Source of the DNA: Myxococcota bacterium
GTDB lineage: Bacteria; Myxococcota_A; UBA796; JAJRTE01
DNA: 64,000 nucleotides
Assembly (NCBI GenBank): GCA_024278455.1
Contig: JAJRTE010000298.1
Location: 1 to 64,000 of the forward strand
Direction: 5' to 3'
Positions 26,958 through 34,581 of this stretch are shown one piece after another (positions within the stretch are counted from its first letter, which is position 1; every line of letters starts with the position of its first letter). The translations under genes and the position numbers were made by a program. A model generated the notes under the pieces. The model was given only the letters and a program-made list of their open reading frames with translations, searched no databases and was not told the origin of the DNA.

Positions 26958-28322
26958 CTACCCCTGGTCGTCCGTACCGATTTCCTCCAGCTTCCGGTAG
27001 ATCGTCCTGGGATTGATACCGAGGAGGTGCGCTGCGAGGTTCTTGTCGCCATCGGTGTACCTGAGCGTCTCCCGGATCAGGGTGAGTTCGACCTCCCGTA
27101 TCGGTGTACCAACGGGGAAGCACAGCTCTCTCGCTGCGGTCTTCATGCCTCCCCGGAGTGTCGCCGGCAAGTCCTCGGGGCGAATTTCGTCGTGCAAGGA
27201 CAGGACGACCGCCCTTTCGATGGTGTTCTCCAACTCCCGCACGTTGCCCGGCCAGGGGTGGCGCATGAGAAGTTCCATCGCCTCCCGGCTCATCGCCTTG
27301 AAAGGACGTTCGTTCTTCCGGGCGTATACCCTGAGGAAGTGGTTGACCAGCAGCGGAATGTCCTCGCCGCGCTCGCACAGCGGGGGAAGTTGGATCTTGA
27401 TGACGTTCAGCCGATAGTACAGGTCTTCCCGGAACCGCTTCGCCGCCACTTCTTCCTCGAGATTCTTGTTGGTGGCGGCGACGATACGTACGTCCACGGA
27501 AATGGTCCTGGTTCCACCGAGTCGCTCGAACTCGCCTTCTTGCAGCACGCGAAGCAACTTCACCTGGAGAGCGGGGCTCATCTCACCGACTTCGTCCAGG
27601 AACAAGGAGCCTCCATCCGCCAGCTCGAACCGCCCTTCGCGACGCCCGGCAGCCCCGGTGAACGCTCCTGCTTCGTAGCCGAACAACTCGCTCTCCACCA
27701 GGGTTTCGGGCAACGCGGCCAGACTGAGCTTGACGAACCGCCGAGTCCGCCGCGGTGACAGGTCGTGAATCGCCTGGGCGATCAGCTCCTTGCCCGTCCC
27801 GGAAGCGCCCTCGATCAGTACGCTCGCGGACGAGGGTGCCACCTGGGAGACCAGCTCGAGCACCTTTCGCATGGAAGAACTCGTACCGATGATCCCACGG
27901 TCGCCTTCGGCCTCGAGCCGTTCCCGCAAACGCCGGTTCTCCGATGACAGGGCCTGCTTCTCGAGGGCGTTCTTGACGGCATTCAACAACTCGATACGCT
28001 TCAACGGCTTCGAAATGAAGTCGTAGGCCCCCTCCTTCATCGCGCCCACGGCGGTCTCCACGGTGCCATAGGCTGTCAGGACGATAACTTCCACGCCGGG
28101 GACGAGCTTGCGGGCGGCTTTGAGGAGTTCGATCCCGGACATGCCCGGCATCTTGAGGTCGGTCAGGAGCAGAGCCACGCTCTCCTTGCGCAGGAGCGCC
28201 AACCCCTCCGCGCCGTTGGCAGCGCTCAAGACGGCATAGCCTTCCCGCTGGAGAATCCGCTCCATGGAAAGCCGGTTCGATGCTTCGTCGTCGACGACGA
28301 GAATGGTCTGGGTCGCCTCCAT
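26958..28322 (-). CDS. NtrC-family sigma-54-dependent response regulator
   Basis: A 454-residue regulator. The receiver domain (1-120) has the acidic pair D11-D12 and phospho-acceptor D55 ([10 protein letters not shown]). The AAA+ domain (about 145-375) has Walker A GASGTGKE, in which the usual Glu of GESGTGKE is Ala, and the sigma-54-contacting GAFTGA loop. [35 protein letters not shown] and [18 protein letters not shown] follow. A C-terminal Fis-type helix-turn-helix ends in [21 protein letters not shown]. It activates sigma-54 promoters after phosphorylation. No histidine kinase is adjacent. The gene follows directly (0 bp) after an anchored unknown protein in an ABC-transporter operon. 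Confidence 0.95.
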   Translation of the reverse strand: MEATQTILVVDDEASNRLSMERILQREGYAVLSAANGAEGLALLRKESVALLLTDLKMPGMSGIELLKAARKLVPGVEVIVLTAYGTVETAVGAMKEGAYDFISKPLKRIELLNAVKNALEKQALSSENRRLRERLEAEGDRGIIGTSSSMRKVLELVSQVAPSSASVLIEGASGTGKELIAQAIHDLSPRRTRRFVKLSLAALPETLVESELFGYEAGAFTGAAGRREGRFELADGGSLFLDEVGEMSPALQVKLLRVLQEGEFERLGGTRTISVDVRIVAATNKNLEEEVAAKRFREDLYYRLNVIKIQLPPLCERGEDIPLLVNHFLRVYARKNERPFKAMSREAMELLMRHPWPGNVRELENTIERAVVLSLHDEIRPEDLPATLRGGMKTAARELCFPVGTPIREVELTLIRETLRYTDGDKNLAAHLLGINPRTIYRKLEEIGTDDQG

Positions 28323-28955
28323 CTACCGGTAGTCCTTCTGTTTCAAGGTGGAATCGAGGTTCATGTACCACCTGGGCTCGAGCGACGGGTCGCAGCTATA
28401 GGGCTCGCCCGCTTCCTTTTCCTTCACTGCATCCTTGCGGGGATCCCGGGTCCGCCGCTCCTTCTCCTCGTCGATACCGCCAGCGGGACGCAACGCGGGC
28501 CGACCGAATTCGTCGAGGCATTGCCCGTCCGGGCTGCAATCGGCGCCGAGCGGACAGTCCGGGTGGCGCTTGATCCAGTACAACACGATGTCCGCTTCTC
28601 GAGGCTCCTTTTCCTTGTTCAAGATCCGGAACCGCGCCGTCATGACCACTCGAGCCCGCTTTCCACTGGAATCGATCTCGGCACGGGACACGCGGAAGTC
28701 CAGCACGTCCAGGAACTCCGGCTTGACCAGGAACAGTTCCTCCAGTGCCCGGCCGATGTCTATCCGGTCCAGGTCCAGGGCGTGATGGTACAGGGCCGAC
28801 GAACGGAAGTCCTTGAATTGCAGGTCCTCGAGGAAAGCACTGCTCAACCCCCTCACCACGCTCAGCTCCGTGTTGAACGGACGCACCACCACGGCGTAGA
28901 GGCCGGCACCGGCAACGGCGACCACCAACAGGCTCATCCACGTCGTCCTTCTCAT
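28323..28955 (-). CDS. Membrane-anchored protein of unknown function
   Basis: A 210-residue protein with one N-terminal transmembrane helix or uncleaved signal (about 6-24, SLLVVAVAGAGLYAVVV). An alpha/beta domain follows (about 40-130; FLDVLDFRVSRAEID..KRARVVMTARFRI), recalling NTF2-like or Tim44-like folds only loosely. The charged tail has five Cys (about 140-190) that could bind metal or form disulphides. It sits between the ABC permease and the response regulator, directly abutting the latter. I recognise no family. The location suggests a sensor or accessory part of the transporter, but this is inference. Confidence 0.6.
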   Translation of the reverse strand: MRRTTWMSLLVVAVAGAGLYAVVVRPFNTELSVVRGLSSAFLEDLQFKDFRSSALYHHALDLDRIDIGRALEELFLVKPEFLDVLDFRVSRAEIDSSGKRARVVMTARFRILNKEKEPREADIVLYWIKRHPDCPLGADCSPDGQCLDEFGRPALRPAGGIDEEKERRTRDPRKDAVKEKEAGEPYSCDPSLEPRWYMNLDSTLKQKDYR

Positions 28956-28970
28956 GCACGCACCCTCGAT

Positions 28971-29858
28971 TCAGTACCTCTTGAATCTCAACATGGGGTA
29001 GGCCAGCACCAGGAACACGACGCCGAACACCGGCAGCAACGCCATCGCGCCGACAGCGTGCCACGTGTCGGTGCTGGTCCTGGCCAAGTTCTCCAGGGCC
29101 TCGAACCCCCAACGGCTGGGCATCAGGGCGAAGATCACCCGGCTCACGCCGACGAAATGGTCCTTGCCTATCGCGAACTCGCTGAACAGTATCTGCGGCA
29201 GTATGGCCAGGGGGACCAGGGCGACGGCATAGTCGCTCCGTTTCACCGCCGAGGAGATCAGCAGTCCGAGGCAGGTCCCGGCGAACGCGGCCAACCACAG
29301 CCCGATGCCGAGCCAGGCAACGTGAATCCGAACATCCAGGTAGTAGACGATGATGCCCACGTAGGTGGCTACTTGTACAGTATTCAGCAGGATCAGGACC
29401 CGCACCTTGCTCAACAGGTAGGCCCCGACCTCGAGGTTGACCATCCGCTCCCGCAGGTAGAGCGCCCGCTCCTTGACGATCTCTCGACTGGCGTCCATGC
29501 ACCCGATCCACAGGCAGCTCAAGGTCATCACGAAGTAGAGGCTCCGCGTGGCCTGCTGCAAATTGCTCCAGGCCACCACCACGAGCGCTGCAAGGAACGG
29601 GGCCTGCAACAGGAGCAGGAAGGTCCCCTTGATGTCCGCGAGCATGATTTCGAGATAGCGGTCGGCAAGGACGCCGCACTGGGTCCAGTTGACCAGGCTC
29701 CATCCCCGCGCCGCCGGGCCGCCATCCCCCTCCAACCGCACCACGCCACCTGCTACCGCCGAACGGGCCCGCCCGGTCGCGGAAACCTGGATGTCACCCG
29801 TGGATTCCGACACCTTCGCCTCCTCTTCCCCGGCCGTCCTGAGCCGCCCGGATGACAC
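28971..29858 (-). CDS. ABC-2 type transporter permease (ABCG-like)
   Basis: A 295-residue integral membrane protein with a hydrophilic N-terminus (about 60 residues) and six predicted helices. A conserved loop reads SLYFVMTLSCLWIGCMDASREIVKERALYLRERMVNLEVGAYLLSK, the ABCG/White-type segment in which the permease contacts the ATPase. The start is a GTG at 29858. It follows the ATPase gene by 52 bp. Together they form a half-transporter pair that would dimerise for export of lipid or another hydrophobic substrate. The substrate is unknown. Confidence 0.8.
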   Translation of the reverse strand: MSSGRLRTAGEEEAKVSESTGDIQVSATGRARSAVAGGVVRLEGDGGPAARGWSLVNWTQCGVLADRYLEIMLADIKGTFLLLLQAPFLAALVVVAWSNLQQATRSLYFVMTLSCLWIGCMDASREIVKERALYLRERMVNLEVGAYLLSKVRVLILLNTVQVATYVGIIVYYLDVRIHVAWLGIGLWLAAFAGTCLGLLISSAVKRSDYAVALVPLAILPQILFSEFAIGKDHFVGVSRVIFALMPSRWGFEALENLARTSTDTWHAVGAMALLPVFGVVFLVLAYPMLRFKRY

Positions 29859-29910
29859 GGCATGTCACGTTCCAGGACTCCGAACGGCCAGATACCGGCA
29901 CAAGGTGCCA

Positions 29911-30771
29911 CTATCTGCCGAGGCGGGGCAACCTCGAGGCCAGATACCGGCGAAACAGCGGGCTCGATGCGAAGGCAGCGTGCCACTGCGCAGCGCTGCG
30001 GCGTTCCAGTACCCGGTAGATATCGGCGAAATCGTCCACCTCGAAATAGCCTTTCAGTTCGTCCGGCGGCCCGAAGTAGACCAACCGGCCCTCCTTGAGC
30101 ATGCACACCCGGTCCAACAGGGACAGGGATGCCATGACGTGCGTGGTCACCACCACCAGGTCGCCGCCGTCCGCCATCCCGCGCAGAGCTGCCATGAGGG
30201 CATGTTCCAATGCCGGATCCAGCCCGCTGGTCGGCTCGTCGGCGAACAGCACCGGGGGGCGCGCCAGGAGTTCCATGGCGATGCTGACCCGCTTGCGCTG
30301 TCCGCCGGAAAGGGAGCGGACCCGGATTCGCCTCTGTCCGGCCAGTTGCAACCGGTCGAGGACTTCGTCGATCCGGGCATTGCGTTCCTCCTGGCCGATA
30401 TGGGGCAGGCGGAGCAAGGCGGTGTAGTGCAGCACCCTTTCCACGCGCAAGGCCCGGGGCACGACGTCGTCCTGGGGAACGAACCCTATCCGGTGCTTGA
30501 CAGCCTGGAAATCGGTACGCACATCCTGCCCGCCGATAAGGACCTTGCCCTTGGTAGGAGGCCGAAAGCCTGTCAGCGCGTACAGCAGCGTGGACTTTCC
30601 ACATCCCGACGGCCCCAGCACGCCGAGAAATTCGCCAGAAGAGGCGGCCAGGTGGATCCCATGCAGGATGCGCGCGCCGCCACGGACCACGCTCACGTCT
30701 CGAGCCGCCAGGTGGATGGGGGCTCCCCGCCCGGCTGTCTCGACGGTTGCTGTCCTCTCTTCCGTGGCCAC
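29911..30771 (-). CDS. ABC transporter ATP-binding protein (ABCG-like)
   Basis: A 286-residue ATPase with Walker A GPSGCGKSTLL, Q-loop VPQDDVV, signature LSGGQRKRVSIAMELL, Walker B VLFADEPTSGLDP and H-loop TTHV. VSIAMELLARPPVLFADEPTSGLD and the trailing LLDRVCMLKEGRLVYFGPPDELKGYF are typical of ABCG/White-family exporters. The GTG at 30771 is preferred (GAGGAGG upstream); a TTG at 30816 would add 15 residues. It is the first gene of the ATPase-permease-unknown-regulator operon. Confidence 0.9.
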   Translation of the reverse strand: MATEERTATVETAGRGAPIHLAARDVSVVRGGARILHGIHLAASSGEFLGVLGPSGCGKSTLLYALTGFRPPTKGKVLIGGQDVRTDFQAVKHRIGFVPQDDVVPRALRVERVLHYTALLRLPHIGQEERNARIDEVLDRLQLAGQRRIRVRSLSGGQRKRVSIAMELLARPPVLFADEPTSGLDPALEHALMAALRGMADGGDLVVVTTHVMASLSLLDRVCMLKEGRLVYFGPPDELKGYFEVDDFADIYRVLERRSAAQWHAAFASSPLFRRYLASRLPRLGR

Positions 30772-31311
30772 GGGATGCGTTTCCTCCTCGCGGGCAATCC
30801 TGTTGCCCAGGTGCAAGCCTACTCGGTATCGAAAGAGGGGTCAAGCCCTGGAAGCTGGATGTTTCCGTAGCGGGAGCAGCCATCTTCCTCACCCAGCGCC
30901 GGGGCTCCGTCGTTGTCGTTCAGGCGCCACCGTTTCTCCCACTCCTTTTCAAACACCTACAGCTTCCCCACCACCGTGCTCGTCTCCGGGCATTTCCACC
31001 GGTAACTCGCCCGTCCCCACTCGACCAGAACACGCTTCCCACTGACAAAGTCCCCTCAGCGCATTCCGGGCCTCGGGGGGGGGGAAATCCCCCGAACACG
31101 ACCACTCGGACCAAACTCATCCCCCAGGTTACATCGTAGTCACCTATGCGCCTCTTCCCAAACCTCGTTATCAACCCGTGTCGATGCCGGATACACTCCG
31201 AAGCACTACGTGGACACACGCCAGCAGCCAGGCGTTTCGAACGGGTCGATTCGTGCTATGATGGAACCCCGGCGGAACGGCAGTCGAGCAAGACATGCGA
31301 AGGAGGATCGG
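30772..31311. other. Divergent intergenic region, no gene seen
   Basis: About 540 bp between the ABC ATPase and the scramblase-like gene, with no frame of convincing composition. It holds a G10 homopolymer (31075-31084) and a possible -10 element TATGAT (31257-31262) for the rightward gene, with only a weak -35 (TTTCGA) 16 bp ahead. The CTCGAG motif is absent from here on to 32647. Confidence 0.35.
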
Positions 31312-31935
31312 ATGGGGATCGAAGAAACGACAGCGCTGGTGGCCGGTGCCCGGCATCTCAAGGTGGGACAAGTCAAGGAGTGGGGGGAGATCCTCACCGG
31401 ATTCGAGACCCGCAACAAGTATGAAGTACGGGACGAGCACGGCCGGACCATTCTGCTGGCCGCCGAGGAGTCCACGGGTCTTGGGGCAGTCCTTCTGCGG
31501 ATGTTCCTCAAGGCATTGCGCCCGTTCACCATGACCCTGTTGGACCAGGGCGGGAACGTGTTCTTGCGCCTGCGCCGTCCCTTCCGATTCATGTTTCATC
31601 GGATCGAAGTCTTCGACGCGGAGGACCGACCGCTGGGAGCCGTGGAACGTCGTTTCAGCCTCCTGCGCCGGATCTACGACGTGCTCGACACGCAGGGACA
31701 AACACGCATCACCCTGTTCGGACCGGTCTTTCGCCCGTGGACTTTCGAAATCCGCAAGAGCAACGAAGTTGTGGGCAAGATCCAGAAGAAGTGGTCCGGC
31801 CTGGGCCGGGAACTGTTCACAGACGCGGACAACTTCGGGATCGAGTTCTCGCCGCTCCTCGACCACGATGATCGCCTGCGCCTGCTCGCCGCGGTCTTTC
31901 TCATCGATTTCGTTCATTTTGAGAATCGGAAGTAG
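31312..31935 (+). CDS. Phospholipid scramblase/LURP-one-related (LOR fold) protein
   Basis: A 207-residue protein preceded by GAAGGAGG. It consists mostly of antiparallel beta strands: an N-terminal pair (LKVGQVKEWGEILTGFETRNKYEVRDEHGRTILLAAEE), then PFTMTLLDQGGNVFLRLRRPFRF, IEVFDAEDRPLGAVERRFSLLRRIYDVLD and a final hydrophobic helix (LRLLAAVFLIDFVHF). This is the tubby-like LOR/scramblase pattern (FEIRKSNEVVGKIQKKWSGLGRELFTDADNFGIEF). In eukaryotes such proteins move or bind membrane lipids; bacterial members are uncharacterised. No CTCGAG site lies in the gene. Confidence 0.75.
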   Translation: MGIEETTALVAGARHLKVGQVKEWGEILTGFETRNKYEVRDEHGRTILLAAEESTGLGAVLLRMFLKALRPFTMTLLDQGGNVFLRLRRPFRFMFHRIEVFDAEDRPLGAVERRFSLLRRIYDVLDTQGQTRITLFGPVFRPWTFEIRKSNEVVGKIQKKWSGLGRELFTDADNFGIEFSPLLDHDDRLRLLAAVFLIDFVHFENRK

Positions 31936-32052
31936 ACCGGGGTGCCAGTCCGCGTCCAGCCGAGGCATTGTTCGGCCCGCGGGGCGGGTTGCACCTGCCG
32001 ACCGCTTCCTCGTGCCACTCCCGGCGGGGCCGATATCCATCGCCCGGCTGTG

Positions 32053-32565
32053 TCAACCGGAACCACTGCCTGGGACGACTTCCTTGCGCAGTTTCTCCTT
32101 CAAATCCTTCGGGTCGACCCACCCCGCATCGATGGCCTGTGCCAGGACGTCACGCACACGCGCCCTCGTCGGTCTACGGAAACGTCCCGCCTCGATCGAT
32201 TCGACAACCCGCCTGGCCACACGACCAAGGCGCTCGTAGTCCAATCGATGGACATCGACGTGACATTCCACCAACGACTTCACCGGCGTACGCCCATCGG
32301 TCTGACGCAAGCCCAGGCCATCCTCTTGGAAGGCTTCCTCCGAAAGCCACACGATATCGATCTTGTCCAGCCGTTCGTAAGCCGCTACGAGCGCAAGAAC
32401 GGTATGGAGGAGGGCTTGCTCCCCGCCGTCCTCGCACCGCCAGAACGAAAGGGCATTGTCCGCCGTCCGCAGGTCGTTGGTCGCAGCATCTGCCGGGATT
32501 TCCTTTTCGGCGAGCCCTTCTTTCTTCTCCCACTTGGCGCGATTCATCTTTCGCACGAGAAACAC
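32053..32565 (-). CDS. Unknown protein, last gene of the TIGR04255 cassette
   Basis: A 170-residue soluble protein with no family I recognise. Visible features are a basic start (RKMNRAKWEKKE), a middle with LLHTVLALVAAYERLDKIDIVWLSEEAFQEDGLGLRQTDGR, then a helical, Arg-rich C-terminus (RLGRVARRVVESIEAGRFRRPTRARVRDVLAQAI) that could be a small helix-turn-helix or nucleic-acid binding segment. It starts at a GTG (32565) with GGAGAG just ahead, only 3 bp after the HEAT-like gene; an ATG at 32547 is the alternative. Tight packing implies joint function with the two upstream genes. Confidence 0.65.
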   Translation of the reverse strand: MFLVRKMNRAKWEKKEGLAEKEIPADAATNDLRTADNALSFWRCEDGGEQALLHTVLALVAAYERLDKIDIVWLSEEAFQEDGLGLRQTDGRTPVKSLVECHVDVHRLDYERLGRVARRVVESIEAGRFRRPTRARVRDVLAQAIDAGWVDPKDLKEKLRKEVVPGSGSG

Positions 32566-32568
32566 GGA

Positions 32569-33294
32569 CTACTCTCCGGGCTCACGAAGAACGTCTCGAA
32601 CATACCGGCGAAGCCACGCAACCTGTTCGTCGTGGCCCCGAAGCACCTCGAGCACCTCTGGATCCGCCCACGACTCCGCGGCCTGCACCGCGGCGTCCCG
32701 GATTTCGACGTTCTCGGAGCCGAGAGCGTTGCGCACGATACGCTTTCGCCAGGCGATGGACCCAGCGTTCAACCGCCCGAGGATTCGCAGCACCGCGGCA
32801 CCCAAGGTTGGGCGCCCGGGATCGAGAACAAGACGCCTGAGATGTTCGAGCACCCCTTCTGCCGGGACAGAACGCAGTGCAGCCTCGATGATCTCTTCCG
32901 CTTGGTGGACAACGCCATCCTCCGGGGGATCGCTCTTGAAGGTGTCTACAAGGGCTGCTTCCAGGCGCCGAAAACGCTCCACCGTTTCAGGGTCGTGCGC
33001 GGGCGACGCCTGTGCGTCACGCTGATCAGCAATGAGCACCGGAAACTGCCACCGGGTGAATTCAGACGTGAAGGGTTCACTGGCGACTTGCGTCAAAACA
33101 CTGTCGGTCAACTCCACGAGCTTCCAGAGTGCGCGTGCCGCATCCGGAGAGACAACCGAGGATTGCACGGAAGTCTCAGCCACAAACCAACCCTCACCAT
33201 CGTATCGACCCAAAGGATCACGCCCCAACTGCTGGCCTAGCGGTGCCAGCGCGCTGACCGAACGCTCGGTCTGTCTTCGGTGATCAATCCGCAT
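32569..33294 (-). CDS. HEAT-repeat-like protein, middle gene of the TIGR04255 cassette
   Basis: A 241-residue protein. The N-terminal 100 residues are mixed alpha/beta (LGRYDGEGWFVAETSVQ...FPVLIADQRDAQASP). The C-terminal 130 residues are helical, with repeats of the HEAT kind (LGAAVLRILGRLNAGSIAW, NVEIRDAAVQAAESWADPEVLEVLRGH). HEAT arrays bind protein or nucleic acid. The ATG at 33294 overlaps the end of the TIGR04255 gene by 11 bp. No catalytic motif is visible. The fold call is by pattern and unverified. Confidence 0.65.
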   Translation of the reverse strand: MRIDHRRQTERSVSALAPLGQQLGRDPLGRYDGEGWFVAETSVQSSVVSPDAARALWKLVELTDSVLTQVASEPFTSEFTRWQFPVLIADQRDAQASPAHDPETVERFRRLEAALVDTFKSDPPEDGVVHQAEEIIEAALRSVPAEGVLEHLRRLVLDPGRPTLGAAVLRILGRLNAGSIAWRKRIVRNALGSENVEIRDAAVQAAESWADPEVLEVLRGHDEQVAWLRRYVRDVLREPGE

Positions 33295-34053
33295 CGAACA
33301 GCCTCCGTGTCTCGTCGGTGATCAGTATCTCGAACACTGCGCCTTCGCGCTCGTGCAGATCCTCGGCCTTGGCGACCGCGGCATCCCGGTCGATCGCCTC
33401 CTCACCATGCCAGATGACATCGATGTCCAGGAGAAAAGCCACGTGGCCTTCCGGGGCATCGGCAGCCGCGTGCGTTACCACAAGCGGCACGCCGTCATCG
33501 TAGGTGTACTCCACACGGCCCACAAAGCTGCTCAGCCGGTCGGGGAGACCTTTGATGTCACCGGGGGCACACAGGATGTACCGCCGCGGTTCAACAGTCT
33601 CGGCACGAACGACGATCTTGTTGATATACCGTATGCTGACGCGTTGCACCCCGAGCGGCTCCCCTATTCGCCAATAGGCTGCGAGGGCCTCGTCGATCCG
33701 ACTGCGGAATTCTTCCCACCCGCTTTTCTCCGGATTCGCGGCGTCCTGGTACGGACGCAACATGTGGACGCTCAAGACGTCAGGACCCACACCGACAATC
33801 CGCGTTCCCTCCTCGGTGACGAGTTGCACCCTGGCAAGGCCGTGTTGAAAAGTCAACCTTGGCGGTGCGCCTTGGCCGGTGTCCAAAGCGACCCCAGTAA
33901 ACATCTGTTGGCGCGGCTTGCCGGGATAAGCAGCGCGCAACTCGGTGTACAGTCTTCCAGGGATCGTGAGGTCCCACTCTTGTCCCGGCTCGAACCGGAA
34001 CTCACAGAGAGCCTCCTCGATGGGGGGGTCTTGTAGCGCCGGTGTTCCGTCAT
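33284..34053 (-). CDS. TIGR04255 family protein with a probable one-base frameshift
   Basis: From about residue 12 the frame reads PPIEEALCEFRF, the hallmark opening of the sporadically distributed TIGR04255 family, and continues to the family-like end LHEREGAVFEILITDETRRLF (about 256 residues). The family's usual start (Tyr-Lys-x-Pro-Pro-Ile) is found in another frame: an ATG at 34053 with AAGGA ahead reads MTEHRRYKTPP, then leaves frame in a G7 run (34022-34028). With eight G the two parts join perfectly. Without the insertion, the open frame runs from an ATG at 34138 with an unnatural basic N-terminus. So the gene is either slipped, phase-variable or misassembled. The family's function is unknown. 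Confidence 0.7.
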
Positions 34054-34271
34054 GATCTGGTTCCTTCTTGCTCGTGTGGTGCGCCGGCGGCCGCCTCGCC
34101 TGCCGCTTGCGCGCTTGCCACCGCCTCTTTCCTCGCATTGGCGCATGAGAGCCTCGGCCTCCAACGTACCGAGTCGCTCTCTGTCTTCCCGTGCCCCGCG
34201 TGATTCGTGGAAGTCATGGCCTGGTCTTCGAGAGCACTCCCCCAACCGAAGTCGCGCATGCTGAACGTCAT
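34050..34271 (-). CDS. Possible small gene ahead of the TIGR04255 gene
   Basis: A frame of 73 residues (MTFSMRDFGWGSALEDQ...) whose TGA stop overlaps the family-type ATG of the TIGR04255 gene as ATGA, the usual sign of translational coupling. It is Ala/Glu-rich near the end and otherwise unremarkable. A GGAG lies only 3 bp ahead of the ATG, which is short. Another frame over the same DNA (ending at 33853) also looks protein-like (REDRERLGTLEAEALMRQCEER), so the true frame is uncertain. Confidence 0.3.
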   Translation of the reverse strand: MTFSMRDFGWGSALEDQAMTSTNHAGHGKTESDSVRWRPRLSCANARKEAVASAQAAGEAAAGAPHEQEGTRS

Positions 34272-34581
34272 GATCTCCACCATGGCGACCTGCGTCAAGG
34301 ATTTCCCTGTCCCACGCCGCCAGGAGGGGCCAGGGGTACTCGGAAACGCGGTCGCTTCAGGCTGTGGGTGAACTCCATCCCGCTTGACCCGACGAAGGTG
34401 CACATCTCCGTCGCTCACCGCCACCTCGAGCACCCGGACGAGACCGCGCACCCTCTTGCGCGAGATCTCCCGCGCGACCCGGTGGTTTCTCGAGTGGCTC
34501 GACGGGCTCCCTGGGATGTCTCCAGGCCGTTCTCGATGGACTCGAGGGGTTCCCCGGGATGTCTCTGGGCGCCTCGCGCCC
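34272..34581. other. Gap with no supported gene
   Basis: About 310 bp between the small ORF and the flavoprotein stop. Open frames exist on both strands, but none has a ribosome site or recognisable content. Two related 20-bp stretches (around 34508 and 34550, both containing GGGATGTCTC) form an imperfect direct repeat. Confidence 0.3.

Noticed and set aside
31075-31084. G10 homopolymer considered as a phase-variable promoter element
   Set aside because: It lies more than 200 bp from the scramblase-like start and is not placed between promoter elements. Several other G-runs in the window (43014, 47800) lie harmlessly in coding sequence.
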